DNA of 64,000 nucleotides from Saprospiraceae bacterium (GCA_019638385.1 JAHBTW010000018.1:1-64000), one strand, 5' to 3'. Positions 35,060 through 43,960 are shown, counted from the stretch's first letter. Notes: generated by a model from the sequence alone, not told the origin. Translations and numbers: made by a program.

Positions 35060-35332
35060 TCAGCCCACCGAATCAGCCAATTCTTTGCCGGGTTTGAATT
35101 TCACGACAGTTTTTGCCGGGATTTCGATTTTGGCGTTGGTTTTCGGGTTGCGACCGGTGCGTGCGTCGCGCTTGCTAACTGAGAAAGTACCGAAGCCGAT
35201 GAGCGTAACTTTGTCGCCGCCTTGCAATGCACCGGCAATACCGTCTAATACGGCATTGAGAGCGTCGCCTGCTTGGGCTTTGGAAATGCCTGCATCGGCA
35301 GCAATTTTGCTAATCAAATCTCCCTTGTTCAT
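35060..35332 (-). CDS. hup: HU-family DNA-binding protein
   Basis: A 90-residue histone-like protein. It begins MNKGDLISKIAADAGISKAQ and contains the signature GFGTFSVSKRDARTGRNPKT with the DNA-intercalating proline region, ending KFKPGKELADSV. It forms dimers that bend and compact DNA. Start 35332 was chosen because the family begins here; a long frame upstream is not coding. The promoter at 35365-35394 is a full consensus match. Confidence 0.95.
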   Translation of the reverse strand: MNKGDLISKIAADAGISKAQAGDALNAVLDGIAGALQGGDKVTLIGFGTFSVSKRDARTGRNPKTNAKIEIPAKTVVKFKPGKELADSVG

Positions 35333-35364
35333 TTCGAAAGTGTTTTTGTGAAATAATGGTCCTG

Positions 35365-35394
35365 CAAAATTAGCGTTTACTTTGGTACGCGCAA
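35365..35394 (-). promoter_or_regulatory. Promoter of the HU gene
   Basis: Minus strand: TTG (35392-35394), 19 bp, TAATTTTG (35365-35372). Predicted leader of about 25 nt. One of the clearest Bacteroidota promoters in the window. Confidence 0.65.
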
Positions 35395-35577
35395 GTTTTC
35401 CGGGACATAAAATTGCGAAACCCCCTGTATTTACAGGCAATTTGGCGCGTTGTGATGAAGCAATGAATTTAGAGTGCGCCCAAACTGAGGGTAAACTGGA
35501 GTGAAAGGGGGTGTAATTAAACTTTAAAATGACTGATTGTCAATAATTTAGTGTGTATTTAAAGCAATTTATTAAGC

Positions 35578-35760
35578 ATGAAAAAACGATCATACTTGCT
35601 GCTGGCTATCTTTTTATTCAGCATAAGCATTAGTGCGTGCAATCGCAAAGCAGGCTGCCCGGCCTACGAGAAAGCGGGCGCCAAGACCAACCGGAAAGGA
35701 GAACTTTCCACTAAATCGGGGAAATCTCAACTGTTTCCTCAAAAGATGCGGAAGGGGTAG
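35578..35760 (+). CDS. Small putative lipoprotein
   Basis: A 60-residue lipoprotein: leader and lipobox ISAC with Cys21. The mature 40 residues contain KAGCPAYEKAGAKTNRKGEL, a pattern seen in tiny Bacteroidota lipoproteins, and end in KMRKG. Function unknown. It ends 8 bp before the convergent GlmU-like gene. Confidence 0.72.
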   Translation: MKKRSYLLLAIFLFSISISACNRKAGCPAYEKAGAKTNRKGELSTKSGKSQLFPQKMRKG

Positions 35761-35768
35761 CGGGCGAC

Positions 35769-36974
35769 TTAGCGTTTTTTTTCCCAGTGCCTGTATTGGG
35801 CCGTGTCTTCGTACACGCGCAGAAGGATGAGCCGGTCTTGGATGTCTAACATGACATTGCGGCGGCTCATAATTCTCTCGGCTGTGTCAAAGGCTTTGTC
35901 TATACGGAAGGTTTGGAATCCGGCGGCTCCACCCCAAGAGAAGGATGGAATAAAATTGCGCGGAAACCCGTCGCCGTAGATATTTGCCGAGATGCCGGTT
36001 ACCGTGCCGGTATTGAGCATGGTGTTAATGCCGGTGCGCGAGTAATCGCCGAGAAACAGGCCGCAGAATTGCTGGCCTGTGGGCACAAAGCGCTCTTCTG
36101 TGTAGCTCCAAAGGCGCACTTCTTCGTAGGTGTTTTTCAGATTGGAGCAGTTGGTGTCCGCGCCGATGTTGCACCATTCTCCGATGACGGAGTTGCCGAG
36201 GTAGCCGTCGTGCGATTTGTTGGAGTTAGCCAGAAATACGGAGTTATTGATTTCACCGCCAACTTTACAGCCGGGGCCGATGGTGGTGGGGCCGTATATT
36301 TTTGCGCCCATTTTCATGACGGCGCCTTCGCAGAAAGCAAGCCCTCCCCGAATCATGCAGCCCTCCATAATAAGTGAATCTGCACCGATATAAATGGGGC
36401 CGGTAGTGGCGTTGAGTATGGAAAACTCTACCGAGGCGCCTGGTTCCACAAAGATGTTTTCTCTGCCGACTACCCGGTTGGTATCGCTGAGCGGTTGGGA
36501 GGTTCTGCCTTGCGTAATGAGGTCGAAATCATCTTGCAGGGCTTGGCCGTTGAGGCGGTAAATATCCCACAAGTTATTGATTTTCAAGAATTGTGTGTCT
36601 TCAATGTCAGCGCCGCGCATTTCCCCGAAGTCTTCATCATGGATGAGGCGTTCCATTTGCTCCTCGTCTAATTTGGCGGCAATAAGCTCCTCGCCTTTCA
36701 GGTAAGCTTGTCCAATTTCCATCTCCTGCAGCAGCTGTAGCAGTTGTCGGGAAGGTAACACAGAGCCGTTGACGAGGTAGTTTTCGGAAGCGTATTCAAT
36801 GGGGAACTTACCCGCCAGATAGTCTTGGGTGATATAAGAAACGCTGGTGTTTAATTGGCGCTCCCATTTTTCACGAATGGTGAGGATGCCGATGCGCAAT
36901 TCGCAAACGGGACGAAGGAAAGTAAAAGGAAGGAGCTGTGCCCGAACTTCACTGTCGAATAAAATGATATTCAT
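35769..36974 (-). CDS. GlmU-family protein (left-handed beta-helix sugar nucleotidyltransferase-like)
   Basis: A 401-residue protein. The start MNIILFDSEVRAQLLPFTFLRPVCELRIGILTI is the recognised N-terminus of the Bacteroidota GlmU-like family (an ATG 18 bp upstream exists). The first half is a degenerate nucleotidyltransferase-like domain without an obvious LAAGxGTRM loop. From ~180 the hexapeptide repeats of a left-handed beta-helix follow (IYIGADSLIMEGCMIRG, AKIYGPTTIGPGCKVGGEIN, NIGADTNCSNLKN), as in acyltransferases. An enzymatic role in sugar or cell-wall metabolism is likely but the exact reaction is unknown. L31 is encoded 93 bp upstream on the same strand. Confidence 0.85.
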   Translation of the reverse strand: MNIILFDSEVRAQLLPFTFLRPVCELRIGILTIREKWERQLNTSVSYITQDYLAGKFPIEYASENYLVNGSVLPSRQLLQLLQEMEIGQAYLKGEELIAAKLDEEQMERLIHDEDFGEMRGADIEDTQFLKINNLWDIYRLNGQALQDDFDLITQGRTSQPLSDTNRVVGRENIFVEPGASVEFSILNATTGPIYIGADSLIMEGCMIRGGLAFCEGAVMKMGAKIYGPTTIGPGCKVGGEINNSVFLANSNKSHDGYLGNSVIGEWCNIGADTNCSNLKNTYEEVRLWSYTEERFVPTGQQFCGLFLGDYSRTGINTMLNTGTVTGISANIYGDGFPRNFIPSFSWGGAAGFQTFRIDKAFDTAERIMSRRNVMLDIQDRLILLRVYEDTAQYRHWEKKR

Positions 36975-37067
36975 ATCCCGGTATATTTCCACGAGATAAC
37001 GCGAGACGCAATGTGTGGATTGCCGGTTGAGCGCTTCGAGGACGATAATAGACTCGCCATTCGAATG

Positions 37068-37334
37068 TTATTCAGACTTGGAAAAGCGCGTGTTAGCGAA
37101 TTTCTTGTTGAATTTGTCAATGCGACCGGCGGTGTCCACAAACTTCATTTTGCCGGTAAAGAACGGGTGCGACATACTGGAAATCTCTAATTTGATCAAC
37201 GGGTATTCGTTGCCATCTTCCCACACCACCGTTTCTTTGGTCGGTGCGCAGGAACGCGACAACCATGCCTCGTCGCAAGAGAAATCTTTGAATACAACAG
37301 TGCGATAATTTTCCGGATGGATACCTTTTTTCAT
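37068..37334 (-). CDS. rpmE2: Ribosomal protein L31 type B
   Basis: An 88-residue large-subunit protein. It starts MKKGIHPENYRTVVFKDFSCD and ends HPFFTGKMKFVDTAGRIDKFNKKFA, the hallmark of L31. The zinc-binding CxxC pairs of type A are absent, so it is the type B form (usual in Bacteroidota). A very good promoter precedes it. Confidence 0.95.
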   Translation of the reverse strand: MKKGIHPENYRTVVFKDFSCDEAWLSRSCAPTKETVVWEDGNEYPLIKLEISSMSHPFFTGKMKFVDTAGRIDKFNKKFANTRFSKSE

Positions 37335-37366
37335 GGCGCTTATCTTCTTTTTTTAAAAACAGGGTG

Positions 37367-37396
37367 CAAAATTACGATTCCTGCTGACAAAAACAA
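37367..37396 (-). promoter_or_regulatory. Promoter of the L31 gene
   Basis: Minus strand: TTG (37394-37396), 19 bp, TAATTTTG (37367-37374). Same architecture and same minus-7 octamer as the HU promoter. Confidence 0.65.
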
Positions 37397-37421
37397 TACC
37401 GGGTAGAGATTTTTTTGAAGA

Positions 37422-37868
37422 TCAGAGCTGTTCAAACTTTTTCCGGAGGTCTTTCCAGTTCTCCAGGAGGTCTTTGAGTTGCTTCAGTGTTTTGAATTTC
37501 ACCGCGCCGAAAGATCCTTTTTGAATTTCGATGTACGCAGAGTGAACCGGTCCGCTTACCGGGGGGTGCATTTTGCGCAAGCGCAGTTTTAGCCCGTGGA
37601 GATCGGGATAATGTTTCTCGATGCCTTCCACAATCCGCTGCGCTGCGTTTTCAATGAGCTTGGCGGGTTTTCTCATCTCCATGAGACATATCCGGTGGAT
37701 GATTTCGTAGTTGACCGTTTGAATGAGTTCGTCCGACTTGGCGGCAGCTTCAATTTTTACCTCCACATACACATCAATAATAAACTCATTGCCGAGTATG
37801 CGCTCCTCTTCATAATGCCCGATCGGGGCAAAGAACCGCATACCTTCCAATGCTATTACACTCATCAT
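37422..37868 (-). CDS. folB: Dihydroneopterin aldolase with C-terminal extension
   Basis: A 148-residue folate-biosynthesis enzyme that cleaves dihydroneopterin to 6-hydroxymethyl-dihydropterin and glycolaldehyde. The family start VIALEGMRFFAPIGHYEEER (catalytic Glu in the GxxxxEE block) is followed by NEFIIDVYVEV, the VNYEIIHRIC helix, KLIENAAQRIV and the C-terminal LRLRKMHPPVSGPV with the catalytic lysine. The domain is normally ~115-120 residues, so the last ~28 residues (KTLKQLKDLLENWKDLRKKF) are an extra helix. Start could be 37868 or 37865. Confidence 0.88.
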   Translation of the reverse strand: MMSVIALEGMRFFAPIGHYEEERILGNEFIIDVYVEVKIEAAAKSDELIQTVNYEIIHRICLMEMRKPAKLIENAAQRIVEGIEKHYPDLHGLKLRLRKMHPPVSGPVHSAYIEIQKGSFGAVKFKTLKQLKDLLENWKDLRKKFEQL

Positions 37869-38173
37869 TTGCCACAAATTTTGGTGCGAAGTAAATCTAA
37901 TAAATGCATAAGAATGCAAAAAACTGTTGCAGGTTTTACACTTTACTGATTATATTTGCGGCCTCAAGGCTTTTTCTCCATACCTACAAATCAGTTCGGG
38001 GCTTTTCATTCGGCAAAGACAGTTCTTCAGAGTTGTTTTTTCCGTGCAAACTGCTCACCTCACTGCTAAGACGAAGCATGTCGTCTATGCATAAGGCGGT
38101 TTGTTCAGCCGCCCCGTACTTCCCGATTTTGAAGAATTAAAAATCTCTATTTTACAACAAAACTTCAAATACC

Positions 38174-39532
38174 ATGAGCAGGATGTTACTCCGCTACAAA
38201 GTTCTGGGCATGATGCTGGCTGTATTACTCATCGTGGCCGGTTGTCGGAAAGACGACAACGTTATTGTTTCCTCCAACCAGGTGAAAGATTATCAGGCGC
38301 TTGTGCCCTGGAGTTGGAACGAACTATTTCTTGAGATTGACCGATATGCCGACGGATACCGGCCCGGCCCGGCGCCCCGCGCATTGGCCTACATGGGGCT
38401 GTCGGCTTACGAGGCTTGTCAGCCCGGCATGTCCGAGGATTACAATTCGCTCCAGAATCGTTATCAGGGGCTGAACCTTCCACTCTTTCAGGCGGGTGAA
38501 GAATATCACTGGCCCACGGTAGTCAACGGCTCGTATGCCTACCTCATGAAGCGTTTCTTTCCGCACATATCTTCCGACTTAAAGTTCAAAATTCAGGAGT
38601 TGGAGTCGCGGTTGGATGAAGAAACGTTGCGCCGGATTCCCCGCGAGACCTATCTGCGCTCGAAGCGCCGTGGCGAAGATGTGGCAAAGGCCGTATTTGA
38701 GTGGTCGGCTTCCGATCCGATAGGGCACAATGCATTTTTAAATGCCCGCCCGACGAGCTATGTGCCTCCTGTCGGCCCCGGCCTATGGCAGCCTACCTTC
38801 CCCGATTACGGTCGCGGTATGTTTCCCTATTGGGGCAATGCGCGTACCTTTGCCATTACACAGGCCGACAAACTGGCGCGTCCGCCGCTCCCCATCAGCG
38901 AGCAGGCCGGTTCTCCCCTCTGGAACGAGGCCAAGCAGGTGTACGACCTCAACACGCCTACGCTGGCATTTGAGCAGCAATGGATTGCCGAGTTCTGGAG
39001 CGACGATGCGCTCAACCTCACCTTCAGCCCGCCGAGTCGGTTCATCGCTATCGCAGATCAGGTTATTGACCGCGAAGACGCCGATCTTTCTCTGGCACTT
39101 TATACCTTCCTCAAAGTGGGTTTGGCGCTCAACGATGCAGGTGTAGCCTGCTGGCACTCTAAGTATTTCTACAACATCGAGCGCCCGGTGAGTTATCTGC
39201 GCCGTGTGGTGGACCCCAACTGGGAACCGCACAACCCGTTCACACCCAGCTTCCCGGCTTATCCATCCGGTCATGCCACCTTCGGCGCAGCAGCAGCAGA
39301 AGTATTGACCGATATTTTCGGACACAACTATGCCATGACCGACCGCTGCCACGATGGCCGTACCGACTTTCTGGGGATGCCGCGCTCTTTCGGCTCATTC
39401 AATGAAATGGCGGAGGAAAATGCTTACTCTCGCCTGCCGCTGGGGGTTCACTTCCTGATGGATGCTCAGGAAGGAGTACGCCACGGCCATGAGATCGGCG
39501 CGCGGGTCAATCAGCTTCCGATAAGAAAGTAA
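38174..39532 (+). CDS. Vanadium-haloperoxidase/PAP2-like lipoprotein
   Basis: A 452-residue predicted lipoprotein (lipobox VAGC, Cys24) of the vanadium-dependent haloperoxidase superfamily. All three PAP2 motifs are present: Lys330-x6-Arg337-Pro338 (SKYFYNIERPVS), Pro-Ser-Gly-His367 (YPSGHATFG) and Ser419-Arg420-x5-His426-x3-Asp430 (SRLPLGVHFLMD). In haloperoxidases the last histidine binds vanadate; the same fold in acid phosphatases forms a phospho-histidine. The length and domain order are closer to bacterial haloperoxidase-like proteins. Which activity is real needs biochemistry. It is monocistronic and followed by a strong terminator. Confidence 0.88.
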   Translation: MSRMLLRYKVLGMMLAVLLIVAGCRKDDNVIVSSNQVKDYQALVPWSWNELFLEIDRYADGYRPGPAPRALAYMGLSAYEACQPGMSEDYNSLQNRYQGLNLPLFQAGEEYHWPTVVNGSYAYLMKRFFPHISSDLKFKIQELESRLDEETLRRIPRETYLRSKRRGEDVAKAVFEWSASDPIGHNAFLNARPTSYVPPVGPGLWQPTFPDYGRGMFPYWGNARTFAITQADKLARPPLPISEQAGSPLWNEAKQVYDLNTPTLAFEQQWIAEFWSDDALNLTFSPPSRFIAIADQVIDREDADLSLALYTFLKVGLALNDAGVACWHSKYFYNIERPVSYLRRVVDPNWEPHNPFTPSFPAYPSGHATFGAAAAEVLTDIFGHNYAMTDRCHDGRTDFLGMPRSFGSFNEMAEENAYSRLPLGVHFLMDAQEGVRHGHEIGARVNQLPIRK

Positions 39533-39580
39533 TTTACAATATTTCCTGTTTTCGCTTCCGTACGCGCGAGCAACAGATGC

Positions 39581-39627
39581 CACGAAGGCGCTGAGGGGTT
39601 GATCCTCCTTAGCGCCTTCGTGTTTTT
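39581..39627 (+). terminator. Terminator after the haloperoxidase-like gene
   Basis: CACGAAGGCGCT (39581-39592) pairs perfectly with AGCGCCTTCGTG (39611-39622) over an 18-nt loop, then TTTTT. Confidence 0.85.
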
Positions 39628-39671
39628 CAGCTTACATCTTGTCCACAAATAAACTCGATCCGTACGGAGAA

Positions 39672-41120
39672 TCAGTCATGTGGATTGAATGCGTCGGCCC
39701 TGCCTTCTTCTCCTCTGGCCACCTCCTGAATCATTTCCCAGCCGCGTTGCACGGCTTCCAAGTTGGCGTCCGTTTGCCCGGCTACCAGGCGGATGACGTA
39801 CCGACCGTTGAGTTTGGTTTGGGTGAGCAGGATGCGGCCGCTTGCGTTGAGCCGTTGAAGGAGCGACTCGTTGATGCGGTTGAGGGCTTCATCGGAATAA
39901 TGGCCTTCGGGGCAATAGCGGAAACAAACTAAGTTGAGCGGAACCGGCGCCATGCGCTCAAAGTCGGGCGCTTCGTCCACGGCCTGTGCCAGCCATTGCC
40001 CGATGCGGATGTGCTCCCGGATTTTGGCCTGCAGGCCCTTCACGCCGTAGCTGCGAATAACGAACCAGAGCTTGAGCGCCCGAAAGCGGCGGCCCAGCGG
40101 AATGCCCCAGTCGCGGTAGTTATTGACGAGGCGGTCTTCCGGCGTTTTGAGATATTCAGGCAAGATTTCGAAGCTGCGCAGCAGCGCGGCTTTGTCGCGC
40201 ACATAAAAGGCCGAGCAGTCGAAATTGGTAAACATCCACTTGTGCGGATTGAACACAAAGCTGTCGGCCAGTTCCATGCCTTCGCTCATCCAGCGCATTT
40301 CGGGCAGGAGCAGGGCCGCACCGGCATAGGCGGCATCCACATGCAGGAAGACGCCGTGGCGCCGGCATATTTCGCCGATGGGGCGCAGGGGGTCAATGGC
40401 TGTGGAACTTGTGGTGCCCATCGCGGCTACTGCGCAAGCCGGTCGGAAGCCTTGTGCCAGATCGTTCCGAATGGCCTGCTCCAATGCCTCCGGAATCATG
40501 GCGTAGTTGTCGTCGGTGGGAATGAATACGAGATTGTCCTCTCCGAATCCGGCTATGCGCACATCTTTGAGAATGGACGAATGCACCTGCGCCGAAGCAT
40601 ATACTCTGAGGCGGGGCGCGGTGTAAAGGCCCTCTTTATTGACGGCCCAGGCGGTGGCCTTTTCGCGGGCGATGATGAGCGCGGCGAGGGTAGCGGTAGA
40701 GGCCGTGTCCTGTATGACACCTACCCAGTCAGAGGGCAGGCCCAGCATCTCGCGCAACCATTCCATCACGCGGTCTTCCAACTCTTCGGCAGCGGGCGAG
40801 GTGTACCAGATCATACACTGTGCGCCCATAGCGGCGGTGAGCATCTCGGCCAGTACCGAGGGGCCGCTGAGGCCGGTAGGAAAATAAGCGAAAAACTGCG
40901 GATGCTGCCAGTGCGTCATACCCGGCAGGATAATGTTTTGAAAATCGGCCATCATGGCTTCAAACGCCTCGCCTTGCAGCGGCGGCCCGGCGGGCAATTG
41001 CGCTTTGATGTCGCCGGGTTTCACATCGGGTTTCACCGGGTAGTCGGCGATGTTTTCGAAGTAGTCGGCCATCCAGTCGGCCAGTTGGTGCGCATGGGCG
41101 CGGAATTCGTGGTGCGTCAT
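39672..41120 (-). CDS. PLP-dependent aromatic-L-amino-acid decarboxylase family protein
   Basis: A 482-residue group II decarboxylase. Start 41120 (MTHHEFRAHAHQLADWMADYF) matches the family. Landmarks: HPQFFAYFPTG, the PLP phosphate-binding region with DTASTATLAAL, His180 (AQVHSS) that stacks on the cofactor, Asp262 (HVDAAYAG) and Lys294 (NPHKWM) for the Schiff base. Members act on aromatic or other amino acids (tryptophan, tyrosine, phenylalanine, DOPA). Substrate cannot be fixed from sequence. The gene is divergent from the next one. Confidence 0.92.
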   Translation of the reverse strand: MTHHEFRAHAHQLADWMADYFENIADYPVKPDVKPGDIKAQLPAGPPLQGEAFEAMMADFQNIILPGMTHWQHPQFFAYFPTGLSGPSVLAEMLTAAMGAQCMIWYTSPAAEELEDRVMEWLREMLGLPSDWVGVIQDTASTATLAALIIAREKATAWAVNKEGLYTAPRLRVYASAQVHSSILKDVRIAGFGEDNLVFIPTDDNYAMIPEALEQAIRNDLAQGFRPACAVAAMGTTSSTAIDPLRPIGEICRRHGVFLHVDAAYAGAALLLPEMRWMSEGMELADSFVFNPHKWMFTNFDCSAFYVRDKAALLRSFEILPEYLKTPEDRLVNNYRDWGIPLGRRFRALKLWFVIRSYGVKGLQAKIREHIRIGQWLAQAVDEAPDFERMAPVPLNLVCFRYCPEGHYSDEALNRINESLLQRLNASGRILLTQTKLNGRYVIRLVAGQTDANLEAVQRGWEMIQEVARGEEGRADAFNPHD

Positions 41121-41244
41121 GGTTGAAAAATTATGCCGTTCATATCGGGCCGGAAAAATACACAAAGCGGCGGGATGAGCCGGCGGATTTTCCTGGGATT
41201 CCATAGAAGATTATTTCTCCGTACCTTCGAGGCAAAAAAACGCC

Positions 41245-41673
41245 ATGAGTGAATTTCGGGAAGTAGTAAAAGACGGGGCCAGAGAAGTGGGTAGAAAAAC
41301 GCTGCGCTTCACCAAACGGTTATTTCTTATTCTATTGCTGTTGAGCATACTGGCCGGCGCAGGATATTTGGGCTGGGGCAATATGACTTACAGCACCGGC
41401 TCGCGTTCGGGGCAGTTGATGAAACTTTCCCGCAAGGGCTATGTACTCAAAACGTATGAGGGGCAACTGTTTCTCGGCGTATATGCGCCGGAGCAGCCCA
41501 CTATGGCGCCGGGCAATATCTGGAACTTCTCCGTGAAGGATCGGAAGGCTTATGATAAAATTCAGGAGTTGGAAGGCAAGCAGGTGCGGCTGTTCTATAA
41601 GGAGCATTTTCGCACTTTCCCCTGGCAGGGCGATACGCGGTATTTTGTGTACGGGGCGGAGGAGGTGAAGTAA
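41245..41673 (+). CDS. Conserved single-pass membrane protein of unknown function
   Basis: A 142-residue protein with one N-terminal membrane helix (RLFLILLLLSILAGAGYLGWG, ~25-46) and a soluble C-terminal domain: YSTGSRSGQLMKLSRKGYVLKTYEGQL, NIWNFSVKDRKAYDKIQELEGKQVRLFYKEHF and PWQGDTRYFVYG. In Bacteroidota this family is often mislabelled 6-phosphogluconate dehydrogenase; there is no dehydrogenase fold here. A TACCTTCG box lies at 41222-41229. Confidence 0.8.
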   Translation: MSEFREVVKDGAREVGRKTLRFTKRLFLILLLLSILAGAGYLGWGNMTYSTGSRSGQLMKLSRKGYVLKTYEGQLFLGVYAPEQPTMAPGNIWNFSVKDRKAYDKIQELEGKQVRLFYKEHFRTFPWQGDTRYFVYGAEEVK

Positions 41674-41703
41674 TGCGGCATTAACAAAACTGGCCAGATG
41701 ACA

Positions 41704-42102
41704 TCAAAACGGGTTGACAATCTTCAACGTGCTTTCTATCACTTGCCCGTTTTGCAAGTCTTCGGAATATAGAATACGGCAGTCATTTTCTAAAGCGGCA
41801 GCTACAATCAGGCTATCGTAAAATCCGAACTGGTATTTATCCGAAAGGGACAAAGCTATAAAAATGTATTCCGGCTGAGTGACAACGACTTGGCAATTTG
41901 AAAATAGATGACGGACATGCTGCTCAGTGGTGATAATATCCAGATGAAATTTCCGACGACAAACATTTGAGTTCTCTGCAAGGACCTGAGTGCTGATAAG
42001 GTGATTTTGTTACAATAATTGAAGCGCCTTATGTTTTTTGGACAAGTCATTGCCCAAAAGACACAGCCATATGTTGCTGTCTACAAAGGCTTTATCGTTC
42101 AT
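41704..42102 (-). pseudogene. PIN-domain (VapC-like) toxin gene with in-frame stop codon
   Basis: Read from ATG 42102, the frame encodes FVDSNIWLCLLGND, a TAA at codon 31 (42010-42012), then HLISTQVLAENSNV, FGFYDSLIVAAALENDC and LYSEDLQNG. All four acidic PIN-domain positions are present in one frame, so a single nonsense codon, not a frameshift, breaks the gene. No useful downstream start restores the N-terminus. It overlaps the antitoxin stop by 11 bp, the classic arrangement. Either the toxin is inactivated or the base is a sequencing error (the context is TTATTGTAACAAAA). Confidence 0.82.
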
Positions 42103-42295
42103 TGGCTTCTTCCCTGTTAAATTTATAATTTGTCAAATCCACGTTGATTTCCTTGTAAAATACTTCGGGTTTTGGTGTTGTCTCTTTTGGGGATTCCTCC
42201 TCCTGTTTTAGAACCCTGACGTTAAGGGACTTTAGAAAAGCCGTCAGGAGAGCCAATTCCCGATCGCTATTGATTTCCAGAACCAATCGTGTCAT
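42092..42295 (-). CDS. Antitoxin-like partner of the PIN toxin
   Basis: A 67-residue charged protein: MTRLVLEINSDRELALLTAFLKSLNVRVL, then a glutamate-rich middle and INVDLTNYKFNREEANER. The N-terminal beta-alpha unit followed by a flexible acidic tail fits antitoxins that precede PIN toxins. Assignment rests mainly on the 11-bp overlap with the downstream toxin remnant. It is intact while the toxin is not. Confidence 0.72.
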   Translation of the reverse strand: MTRLVLEINSDRELALLTAFLKSLNVRVLKQEEESPKETTPKPEVFYKEINVDLTNYKFNREEANER

Positions 42296-42372
42296 GCCTT
42301 CTTATTTTTTTACAAATATAAGTATTCTCAGCGAATGGAGATAATAGCGTATAGTGTCGGAGTTGCCGCTCG

Positions 42373-43269
42373 TCAATTCCCCACCCGCGCCAAATTCACC
42401 ACAAACCCATCCATTTTGTACCGGCTTTTGAGGTTCTTTTGGTAATTGCGGGCCTTGTCCTCTGTGTCGAATTGGCCGAGGATGAGCTTATAGAGCGTTT
42501 GCCCGGTGGCGCTTTGCTCCACGCCCATGAGGATGTTATCGAAGCCTTTGGCCTGGAGGTTGGCGATTTCAGAAAAAATAAACTCCGTATTGGCAATGCT
42601 GATGACCTGCACGCCCCATCCCTGCCGGGCGGGCTTGCGCAGTTGCACCTGATACAAGCCGAATTTGCTAAAGTCCTTACCCACTAAAGGCGCCGTAGCG
42701 GGAGCGGAAGGGCCTTTTTCAGTCGTTTCAGGGGCCTTGTAGGAGGCTTGAGGAGCGGGCGGCGTTTCTGCTGCCGTTTGAGTGGCCGCGGGTCTTGTGG
42801 TTGTCGTTGTTGTGGCTGGCGCCTCCTGAACCGGTGCTGAAACGCGCGGCAAAGCGCTTTCGCTCTGATCCATTTCAGTGGGGCGCTCTGCTGTTTCAGT
42901 GTCGGCGTTGCCCCGCCGTACCAAATCTACGCGCACCATCGCCTCCCCTTCTGCAATCATACCCAGCATTTCGGCGGCCCGGCGCGACACTTCTATAATA
43001 CGGCCTTTCACAAAAGGGCCTTCATCAATCACGCGTACCGTCACGGTGCGCTTGTTGTTGTCTAATCGAGTCACGCGTAGCAGCGAGTTGTGCGGATATA
43101 GGTTGTGAGCGCAGGTGAGTTCTCTTTTATCGTATTTTACGCCGTAGCGGGTGAGCTTGCCGTCGAAGGAATCGTCGAAGTAGGAGGCCATGCCTTCCTG
43201 AAAGGCTTGTGCAGAAAGGGTCGCCGTGCAGAGCAAAGCAATTGCTGAAAGGATAAGTCGCTGGTACAT
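42373..43269 (-). CDS. rlpA: RlpA-like septal ring lytic transglycosylase with SPOR domain
   Basis: A 298-residue exported protein (leader ends LSAQ). Residues ~24-115 are the double-psi beta-barrel of RlpA: GMASYFDDSFDGKLTRYG, ELTCAHNLYPHNSLLRVT, VRVIDEGPFVKGRIIEVSRRAAEMLG. A low-complexity Thr/Ala/Pro linker (~140-200) follows, then a C-terminal SPOR domain that binds denuded peptidoglycan (GWGVQVISIAN, FDNILMGVEQSATGQTLYKLILGQF). RlpA cleaves stripped glycan strands at division sites. Minus-strand neighbour of a LysE-type exporter. Confidence 0.88.
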   Translation of the reverse strand: MYQRLILSAIALLCTATLSAQAFQEGMASYFDDSFDGKLTRYGVKYDKRELTCAHNLYPHNSLLRVTRLDNNKRTVTVRVIDEGPFVKGRIIEVSRRAAEMLGMIAEGEAMVRVDLVRRGNADTETAERPTEMDQSESALPRVSAPVQEAPATTTTTTRPAATQTAAETPPAPQASYKAPETTEKGPSAPATAPLVGKDFSKFGLYQVQLRKPARQGWGVQVISIANTEFIFSEIANLQAKGFDNILMGVEQSATGQTLYKLILGQFDTEDKARNYQKNLKSRYKMDGFVVNLARVGN

Positions 43270-43324
43270 GATTTCGGTTTTTATTCCCGTTAAAGATAAA
43301 ACAACGCCGGAAACTGCCGGTGGA

Positions 43325-43960
43325 TTATGTAATAAAATACTGAAAGGCTTGCAGCACGCCCAGCGCGATGAGGATACCGCCCGTTATTTTGTCCGTCCAT
43401 TGTTGGAGGAAGGCCGTTCGCCGATTGATGACGTTGCTTAGCAAGCCGAACAGCGAGAGCGCAGAAAACTTGCCGATGACTACGCCGCTCAAAAAAAGAA
43501 TAAGCCCCTGACGACTTACATCACCGGTTATCTCGAATATTTGAGCGGAATGAAGGTAGGCCAATATGAGTATCCAAAAAGGCACGCCTTGGGGGTTCAT
43601 CAGCGCAATGGCCAGGCCCTGAAAAAAGTGACGTCCCGTGCCCGATCGTGTTTTGGGAGCAGCATTGGCAGCGCTTCGCCTCAAAAAAGCAATACCTATG
43701 GACACGAAAAACACCAGAATGACGAGGTGAATCCAGGGATAGCGCTTCATAAACACCGGATAAAACTCTCCGAAATATACCGCCAGATACGCCTGAAGAC
43801 ACTCCACCAGAGCAGCAGCAGCGGCAAACCATATACCGGCACGAAGATTGTGCCGGACCGTAGTGTCCACCACACAAAGGTTGATCGGGCCGAAGGAAAG
43901 GGAGCCGGCAAAACCGATGGTGAGCGGCACGAGTAGGTAATTGAGGGTAGGAACGGTCAT
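43325..43960 (-). CDS. LysE-family translocator
   Basis: A 211-residue membrane protein with five to six helices. LTIGFAGSLSFGPINLCVVDTTVRHNLRAG at the N-terminus and the FFQGLAIALMNPQGVPFWILILAYL motif at ~113-137 define the LysE/RhtB family of amino acid exporters. Substrate unknown. 55 bp separate it from RlpA on the same strand, and it is divergent from mnmA. Confidence 0.88.
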   Translation of the reverse strand: MTVPTLNYLLVPLTIGFAGSLSFGPINLCVVDTTVRHNLRAGIWFAAAAALVECLQAYLAVYFGEFYPVFMKRYPWIHLVILVFFVSIGIAFLRRSAANAAPKTRSGTGRHFFQGLAIALMNPQGVPFWILILAYLHSAQIFEITGDVSRQGLILFLSGVVIGKFSALSLFGLLSNVINRRTAFLQQWTDKITGGILIALGVLQAFQYFIT

